The position numbers and the translations under genes are program-made. Positions 55,701 through 61,600 of a stretch of 64,000 nucleotides of DNA are shown piece after piece; position 1 is the first letter of the stretch, and the number at the start of each line of letters is the position of its first letter. The DNA comes from Candidatus Aminicenantota bacterium (GTDB lineage Bacteria > Acidobacteriota > Aminicenantia > UBA2199): NCBI GenBank assembly GCA_020355945.1, contig CP070627.1:4638727-4702726 (forward strand). Direction: 5' to 3'. The notes below the pieces were generated by a model. That model was not told the DNA's origin. It did no database searches and saw nothing but the letters and a program-made list of their open reading frames with translations.

Positions 55701-56876
55701 TATTCTTTTTGCCAGGCCTTCTTTTATCAGCAGCAGTTTGGCATTACTATCCCGAAGTATATATTGTATCCTTCCATGCGGGTATTCCGGATCGATTGGC
55801 AGATAAGCCCCGCCGACCTTTAAAACACCCAACATTGCCACGATCATTTCCAGGGACCGTTTCATCATAATTCCAATAATGTCCCCATTGATTATTCCCT
55901 TTTTTATTAAAAGGTCGGCCAATTGATTCACTTTCCTAGCCAGCATTTCGTAGGTTAAGGTTTCCTCCTGCGCCGGGGTGGGGGTAAAAACAGGGGGGCC
56001 CTTTACAGCCAGATTCCCGGGACTTTTCTTTACCTGGTCTGAAAATAATGAATAAATAGTCTTCCCTTCCAGGTATTCGCTTCGGGCAGAAGTATCATTA
56101 AAATCATCGATCAATTGCCTTCTTTCCGCTTCCGATAAAATTTGAATATTAGCCATCGGCATATCGATATTGAAGAGTGCTGTGTTTAAAAAATTTACCA
56201 GGTGGTTAATATACCTTTCCACCGATTGCCTGAGGTAGCGCTGCGGGTTATATTCCAGTTTTCCTTCAATGGAATTCCCTGTTCTAAGAAAAGAAAAAAT
56301 CATATTGAGGTTGATATCCCGGATATACTTTTTGTCATGGATATTTTCCAGTAAAACGGCGATATCGGCTAAAGGGAATTCACCTTCGATATATTCGATG
56401 TTCAATTTGTACAATAAGGTTTCAAGCGGGTAATTTTGATGTTCCACCGCTTCGATAAGGGTTTTTCGCACCAGTAATAATAGCTCTTTAAAAGTCCGGG
56501 CTTCTTCGATTTGATGCCTGAGGACCAGGAAGGTATTTATAAACCGCCCCTCATCTTTTTGTTTATAAATAGGGGCACCTATCATAATATCGTTACTGGC
56601 CGTGTATTTTTCCAGGATGGCGACGATCCCGGCGATCAGGATCATATGAAGGTTGTAATCCAGTTGCTTACTTAACTGCATGAATCTCGAAGAGATTTCG
56701 TTGGAAAACTGGAAAGTGATTATGTCCATTTTCCCCTCATGTACCGTTTGTGGATAATCGTAAGGGAAAAAAGCTCTCTCAAGTCTTCCTCCCAGTTTTT
56801 CAAGCCAATAATTTCTTTCTTTTATATTTTGACTGGCTGCTGCGACAACTTCTCCTGAAATGCTTTCATGTCTCAT
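49707..56876 (-). CDS. NRPS-2: half-C, A(X), PCP, C, A(Asp?), PCP, terminal C
   Basis: The protein has 2389 residues. Residues 1-260 are a C-terminal half condensation domain without HHxxxDG. The first A domain has code D-S-E-L-T-A-E-V-C-K, unassigned; two acidic positions hint at a basic or polar substrate. PCP1 has Ser817. The C domain has His1003-His1004 but reads HHIITDL, so the final Gly of HHxxxDG is Leu. The second A domain has code D-L-T-K-V-L-H-I-G-K, identical to the first A domain of NRPS-3 and Asp-like. PCP2 has Ser1884. A terminal C domain carries His2067 (HHIMTDG), and the protein ends NDVAFDF. Neither A domain is interrupted. The terminal C should condense onto the first residue of NRPS-3. 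Confidence 0.92.
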   Translation of the reverse strand: MRHESISGEVVAAASQNIKERNYWLEKLGGRLERAFFPYDYPQTVHEGKMDIITFQFSNEISSRFMQLSKQLDYNLHMILIAGIVAILEKYTASNDIMIGAPIYKQKDEGRFINTFLVLRHQIEEARTFKELLLLVRKTLIEAVEHQNYPLETLLYKLNIEYIEGEFPLADIAVLLENIHDKKYIRDINLNMIFSFLRTGNSIEGKLEYNPQRYLRQSVERYINHLVNFLNTALFNIDMPMANIQILSEAERRQLIDDFNDTSARSEYLEGKTIYSLFSDQVKKSPGNLAVKGPPVFTPTPAQEETLTYEMLARKVNQLADLLIKKGIINGDIIGIMMKRSLEMIVAMLGVLKVGGAYLPIDPEYPHGRIQYILRDSNAKLLLIKEGLAKRIDSEMETISIHLENSIYDVEPSQWEAVSRAENIAYVIYTSGSTGRPKGVMVEHRSIVNTLFWRKNFYQFNEHDRVMQIPSFSFDSSVEDIFTPLISGSGLVLLQEENRYNVEYIKTLIEKNSITHFLIVPGFFKILLTEIPRVLKRLKSVTVAGEGFTANLVKEHFEALPNVKMYNEYGPTENSVCSTVYEFSINKTKVLIGKPITNVSCFICSAVGMLAAVGVYGELCVSGKGLARGYLNNPGLTSEKFVDNPFLEGKRMYLTGDVARWKPDGNIEFSGRDDHQVKIRGFRIEPGEVEERLLKHETVNEAVVIMKEDEKGEKYLCAYLASDKKINVPGLKESLSKDLPYYMIPSKFIQLNRFPLLVNGKVDRKALPEPEVDAGEEYTPPRDEIERKFVEIWANVLGLQPGIIGIDSDFFNLGGHSLSATILVSKIHKQFNVKIPLKEIFKSPTIRELAAILKESVKNEFVAVEPVEKKEYYAVSSSQYRLYILQQMNIKSTAYNVPLAVEWEGEVNKEKLKETFGKLIDRHESLRTSFIIVEDVPVQKIHQEAELEIEYYDISDSAAPDPHLVTSIIERFIGPFDLAKAPLIRLGSIKIDSLRQILIVDLHHIITDLISHSILIKDFMALYNDVRLPGFKLQYKDYSQWQQSDPVKEALKKEEEFWLKEFSGEIPVLNLPTDYIRPSIQSFEGNKVDFEFGEKETAALNEMAQLEDATLFMVLLAIYTIFLSKISSQEDIVIGTPVASRRHADLEKINGMFVNTIALRNHLPGEKTFKTFFRELRERVLGAFENQDYLFEDLVEKVELKRDISRNPLFDVMLVFQSSLESLRDTREQKTNDLKIKPYSYEKRTSKFDLTLGVTEIGEKLYFSVVYGTKLFKEETIVRFIDYFKKVMASIINNPGKKLAEIEIISGEEKNRVLYDFNDTHTEYPQNKTIHHLFAEQVEKTPDRISLVGPILSEGKADESPIQITYRQVKEKSDRLCHQLKRKGVQPDTIAAIMIEHSPEMIVGVLGILKAGGAYLPIDPEYPQERINYMLEDSAAKILVTGSEIKDRLNTSTLTSTINRVTPDNLVYVIYTSGTTGKPKGTLIENKNLVNYSHWFRNKVNLTGNDRSVLTSSFCFDLGYTVVYPSIISGCQLHVIPRDMYLSLENLIGYIIRHRITYLKMTPSLFSTIVEGSDFTTMNRGSLRLVVLGGEEIKIKDVEKFHAALPGIEILNHYGPTEATIGCAARKIDFERFEQYKKRPVIGHPIHNMRIYILDKGLMVVPVGISGELCVCGSSVGRGYLNRPQLTAEKFIKKTASDTLHMSYTSHMSYIYRTGDMARWIEPGALQFLGRIDSQVKIRGYRIETGEIENHLLKHEAIKEAAVIPRQFSSGDNYLCAYIVWKPGKVTDKEAQLQQLKELLPGKLPEYMIPSYFVEMERIPLTPNGKINRKLLPEPRLKMVDGYAAPRDQIEEKLAEIWSGLVSIAPLKEAPGIDDNFFQRGGHSLSAAIMAARIHKELNIKLPLVEIFKAPTIRGMAKYITGAIKDKFIAIEPVEAKEYYALSAAQQRLYIIQQINPGSIAYNMPLAFILEGDIDKDRLSAAFNGLIKRHDSLRTSFIMVEEEPVQRIHDEMDFEIEYYDTSLQSVHTAESIIKNFIRPFDLAKAPMMRVGLIKQKQKEYILVVDMHHIMTDGVSNTILNRDFILVYAKEQLPPIKLQYKDFSEWYNTASKKELLERQEEYWIQKFKGEIPTLNLPTDYEMPERSNYEGKSIHFLIPRQISQRLKDLNNQTGTTLFIFMAAALNILLFLYTGQEDIIIGSPITGRNHIDLQNIIGMFINMLSLRNRPNGRKTFVEFLKEVKQNIMEAFENQDYQFDELVRKLGIDRKSDKNPLFNVVLAVQNIDTSETDRVFTAHRDDLKLSHYPSNTIIERFGLTFFAREVNEDIHILTRYSTALFKEETMRKLGEHYIEIIDQVTNNPGIKPGEIILSSSLLHGSHVTKENDVAFDF
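51746..51778. repeat. Short tandem repeat inside NRPS-2
   Basis: ATAGGACATATGGGACGTATATGACATATG-like units encode HMSYTSHMSYIY immediately before the A7 motif (YRTGDM) of the second A domain. It is the same site as the repeat in NRPS-3 and the hairpin repeat in NRPS-1. Confidence 0.6.
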
Positions 56877-56918
56877 GGTTTCTTCCTTATTTATTTAAAA
56901 ATTTTTTTTATTTATTCT

Positions 56919-58616
56919 TTAAAAATCGAAGTCAACAAGTTCCAGACCTGTATTTCGCACGGTAAGAAGTTTCTCGACATATCGACACTCATCCGTATCT
57001 GCTCCTTTTTCCGTTAAGTCTACCAATGGGGGTGCGCCATTGGGATGCAATTTTTTCCAACGTTCATCCGCGTGGTATATCTCATTCAAACTGTAAGGAT
57101 TGGGTATCCCCAATTTTGTACAATGCCGGACAAATCGGTTTAAACGATCAAAGGTCACTTCCCTGGAGGGTTCCGTATCCACTATCCAGGTTTGGGATAT
57201 CAGCATATCCCTGGCGCTGGCAGGATAAAGTAGTTTGCTCTTACTCACCCATTTATCAAAATCCACCTGGCCGGCGTAAAAATAAGTAAAGGGGTTGAAT
57301 TCAGCTTCATAAATATCGTCTTTTAATTCTTCGACAAAATCCAGGGTCATCTGGAAATCGTCTTCTGTTTCTCCCGGGTAACCGATAATCCAAAAAGTTG
57401 TTGTCTTTATACCGGCATAGGCAAGGCTTGCCAGTGCTTGACGAATTTCATCGAGGGTAATGCGTTTATCCATCAGGTCCAATATGCGCTGGGACCCGCT
57501 TTCGGTTCCGATTCTTGCCCGGAGGAATCCCGCTCTCCTCCATTTCAACGTATTTTCGATGCTGCATACCTCTTTACCGATTCGCAAATATGCATCCCAA
57601 TAAAAGATTTTATCCACTTTAAGTAATGCTTCGGAAATGTCATCGATAATCGGGTTAACCAGGGAATCCATGAGAAGGAACACTTTTTTGCCGTACAATT
57701 CATTCATCTTCAACATCTCTTCGACTAACCGTGGGGGATCCTTTTTAATAAAATCCCCATAATATAGATTTATCGTACAAAATTTGCAGCGATAAGGACA
57801 ACTGGTGGAGGCCTGGGTGGCCAGGTACGGATATTGCTCTATGTTCAACCCGGTATGATCGGGGATACCGATTTCACTATAAGTCAATTTTTTATTATCG
57901 ATATCTTTTCTCGTGTACACCCGTTGGCATCCCGGCAACTTTCCCTGCAAATATTTTAGCAGTAAATGTTGACCTTCACCTATAAATAATTTATCAATAT
58001 AAGAGGCTGTTTTCTCCAGGAAAAAGTCCAGTTCGGGACTTCCGTGAGGTAATTGCCACATGAAAATCCCTCCGCCCATAAGAGTCTCGAGGTGAGGATA
58101 TTTCTCTTTCACCAGTCGGAATGCAAACAGCGATGCCGGGAGCGTATGATTGTATACGGTCAAACCGAACATATCCGGTTCCAGTGTTTCTACGAGGCGG
58201 CTCACATATTCTCCCAGGAGCGAATAAAACCTGTCCAATACCCGGTTTAACCGGGATATCTGCTGCTCATTTATATTGACAAAATAATTCCGGTATATTA
58301 ATATCTTTACCAATTCCACATACCGGGTTTCATCTTCGCAGTGAATATGTGCGGTCATGTGATTCTGTAAAACATCATGGCCAATGTTGTAAAAGTTGAC
58401 CCTTTTGTTCCCCTCCACGAACTCTTTCAATTTATTGAAATAAGAATGGTATAACTCTTTAAACTCCACTTCAATGTTAAGGTCCGCAATCGTCACCGGG
58501 TAATCGTATTTTTCCAGGTATCTCTTCAGATAAGATATGGCCATAGGGGGGATCAGCGGCGTCCAATATGGCAGCAGACCTAACAAAATTTTCTTTTTTT
58601 TCTTTAATTCATTCAT
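56919..58616 (-). CDS. Stand-alone B12-binding radical SAM enzyme with F-D-F tail
   Basis: The 565-residue protein is a paralog of the product of 47953-49668. Shared features include ILLGLLPYWTPLIPPMAISYLKRYL at the start, a cobalamin-binding domain with LMGGGIFMWQ and FIGEGQHLL, and a radical SAM domain with Cys273, Cys277 and Cys280 (TSCPYRCKFC). The residue before the first cysteine is Ser rather than the common Gly. It ends LELVDFDF. It lies between NRPS-1 and NRPS-2, so each NRPS junction has one such enzyme beside it. Substrate unknown. Confidence 0.87.
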   Translation of the reverse strand: MNELKKKKKILLGLLPYWTPLIPPMAISYLKRYLEKYDYPVTIADLNIEVEFKELYHSYFNKLKEFVEGNKRVNFYNIGHDVLQNHMTAHIHCEDETRYVELVKILIYRNYFVNINEQQISRLNRVLDRFYSLLGEYVSRLVETLEPDMFGLTVYNHTLPASLFAFRLVKEKYPHLETLMGGGIFMWQLPHGSPELDFFLEKTASYIDKLFIGEGQHLLLKYLQGKLPGCQRVYTRKDIDNKKLTYSEIGIPDHTGLNIEQYPYLATQASTSCPYRCKFCTINLYYGDFIKKDPPRLVEEMLKMNELYGKKVFLLMDSLVNPIIDDISEALLKVDKIFYWDAYLRIGKEVCSIENTLKWRRAGFLRARIGTESGSQRILDLMDKRITLDEIRQALASLAYAGIKTTTFWIIGYPGETEDDFQMTLDFVEELKDDIYEAEFNPFTYFYAGQVDFDKWVSKSKLLYPASARDMLISQTWIVDTEPSREVTFDRLNRFVRHCTKLGIPNPYSLNEIYHADERWKKLHPNGAPPLVDLTEKGADTDECRYVEKLLTVRNTGLELVDFDF

Positions 58617-58642
58617 ATTCTATCCTTGCCTCTTGTTTTATA

Positions 58643-61600
58643 TTAAAATCCGAAGGATTCCGCTTCATTTCCGGGGAATACGGATTCTACTCTAATTAAA
58701 GCATGAGAAATTGTGATGTCCTTCAACATGACACCATCATCTTCACTAATCTTTTCCAGTATCTCCGCCAGGTGTTGGAGCATTTTTTCGGCATTGGCGG
58801 ACTTATATAATGATACCGAATAATTGAGATTAAAATGAATGGAATCTTCTCCTTCCCATGCATCAAGCAATAAATCGAATTTCAAACCTGAAAATTCATA
58901 ATCATACCGTTGGACATGAAAATCTTCATTTTCACTATCTCCGGGTTCCGGGGTACCCACTGCCAAAACAGCATCGAACAAAGGATGCCGCGAAAGGTCC
59001 TTCGGTATATCCAGTTTAGCAACCAATTCCGTGAATTGGTAATCCTGGTTTTCATAAGCATTAAAAGCATTGGTTTTTACCTCTTTAAGAAAATCCTGGA
59101 ACCGAAGGTTCTCTTTCGGGAAATTTCTCATGGGCAGCATATTGGCAAATAAACCGATTATATTGTATAAATCCGGGTGAGTTCTTCCTGAAATCGGCGA
59201 TCCCACCACAATGTCATCCTGCCCGGAATACTTCGATAACAAAATGGTGTATACGGCCAACATCAAAATATAAAGCGTAGTCCCTGATTCACGCAAATAT
59301 TTTTTTATCTTATTGGTAAGCTCTATATCCAATTTTAAATGAATACGGCTGCCCTGGAAATTTTTCTCTCCAGGTCTGGGAAAATCAGTGGCCATTGTCA
59401 GCAAAGGTATTTCATCGCTAAACCTCTTCAACCAGTACGCCTCCTGGCTGGCCAATTCTCCCGATTGAATCAACCGAAAATGCCATTGGGAATAGCTGCT
59501 GTAATGAATGCGTAAAGGAGGCAATTCATTGTGTCTATTTGAATATAATTTCATGAAGTCACTGATCATTACATGATCGGAGAAGGCGTCTGAAATAACA
59601 TGATGGAGGTCAAAAAATAAGAGATGATTTCCATCGCTGATCTTTATTAATTTTACCCGCATCAGTGGGGCCATACTGAGGTCAAAGGGTTTTATAAAAC
59701 TCATAACCGCCTTTCTAACTTCTTCTACATCCATCTCATAATACTCAACCTCAACCATGACATCATGATGCACTACCTGGACAGGTTGATCATCTATCAT
59801 TTCAAAGGACATCCGTAGAATCTCATGCCTGTTTATAAGTCCCACTAAAGCTTCTTCAAATTTTTCTCGTTGAATATCTCCCTTCAACATAAATGCCCTG
59901 GGCATGTTGTAACTGATACTTTCAGGGTCGAATTTCTGGATAAAGTATAAACCCTTTTGCTGAAAAGACATCGGATAGTATTCTTTTTCTTCTACGGGTT
60001 CTATTGCTGTATATATAGTTATTCCTGTAGATTCAATATATTTCGACATACTTTTTATGGTGGGATTTTTAAATACTTCTGTCAAGTGCATTTTCACATT
60101 TAATTCCCTGTAAATCTTTGATGTGAGCAGCATGGCTTTTAAAGAATGCCCTCCCAACTGGAAAAAGATGTCATGGATACTGATTTTATCTTTTCCGATT
60201 CCGAGAACTTCCGCCCAGATCCCGGCCAGTTTTTTTTCTATCTTATTCCTGGGGGCATCATAACTTTCAACCACTTTCCACCCCGGTTTCGGTAATGATT
60301 TCCGGTCTATTTTCCCATTCGGGGTTAACGGGATTTTTTCCAGCGGCTCAAAATACGAAGGTATCATATAATCCGGTAATTCCATGGACAAATAGTCTCG
60401 CAATTCCGAGATCACACATTCGCTGTGGGAAACGATATAGGCACATAAATATTTATCCCCTTTCTCTTCCTCGCCAACCAGCACCACTGTCTCTTTTATT
60501 CCCGGATGATTCAACAGCCGGTTCTCTATCTCTCCCAATTCGATCCGATATCCCCTGATTTTGAATTGGTTATCGATCCTTCCCAAAAAGAGTATATTTC
60601 CATCCGGGAGCCACTTAGCCAGGTCCCCGGTCTTGTAGATTTTTGGCCTCCGGCGGCCAGGGGGAGCGCTTTTTGAAAAAACTGCCCCCCCTGAACCCCC
60701 CCGCAAAAACTTTTTATTATTTTTTTCGTGTAATTCGTGGGCTTCTCCAGTGCCGTCTTCCTCGACCTTAACCTCTATCTCCATAAATCTTTCTGCAGTT
60801 AACTCCGAATTGTTTAAATACCCCCTGGCAACCCCGGAACCAGCAATACCCAATTCCCCCGCCACACCCACCGGCTGCAATTTATTCTTCTTATCAAGGA
60901 TATATACCCGGTGATTGAGCATCGGTTTACCGATGGGAATATCTCCCGGTAGATTTATATTTTCTGTGGTTATTTTATACGAGGTGGCATCGACACAGCA
61001 TTCTGTGGGTCCATAAACATTGGTAATGATTGGACTATGCGGCTCAACGGCCTTTAAAAAATCTGCCGCCTGTTGGCGAGGCAAGGCTTCACCCCCGATA
61101 ATAAAGTGTTTAACAGTGAAGCCCCCTTTCAATCCTGTCTTCTCTTGATTATGCTTCATTTCAATACTTTCCAGCATCAGTTGAAGATGGATGGGGGTCC
61201 CGTCTGAAATGTCGATTTGATGTTTTTTATAAAATTGAAGCAAAAGGTCACCATCAATCCTGGTTTCTTCCGGTACAATATACAAACTATGCCCCAGTAC
61301 CAGTGCTGCGAAAACCTGCTTGACGGATGCGTCAAATACAACCGGAGATACCAGGGCCGCCTTCCGGGGGTCGTTATAACTTTTATAAATTCTCTCATTT
61401 AACCCGGTGACAAGATTGGTGACATTTCGATGCTCCAGCACCACCCCTTTGGGTCTGCCGGTGGAACCGGAAGTAAAAATGGTATAGGCCGGGTCTGCCG
61501 GCTGATTAACAGGCTCCGGGTTGACTCTGGCTTCCGATGGTAACCCCGGGTTTAATACATCCGACATAAGTAACTCCCTGGCAAAAGCGGTTCCCGGGCC

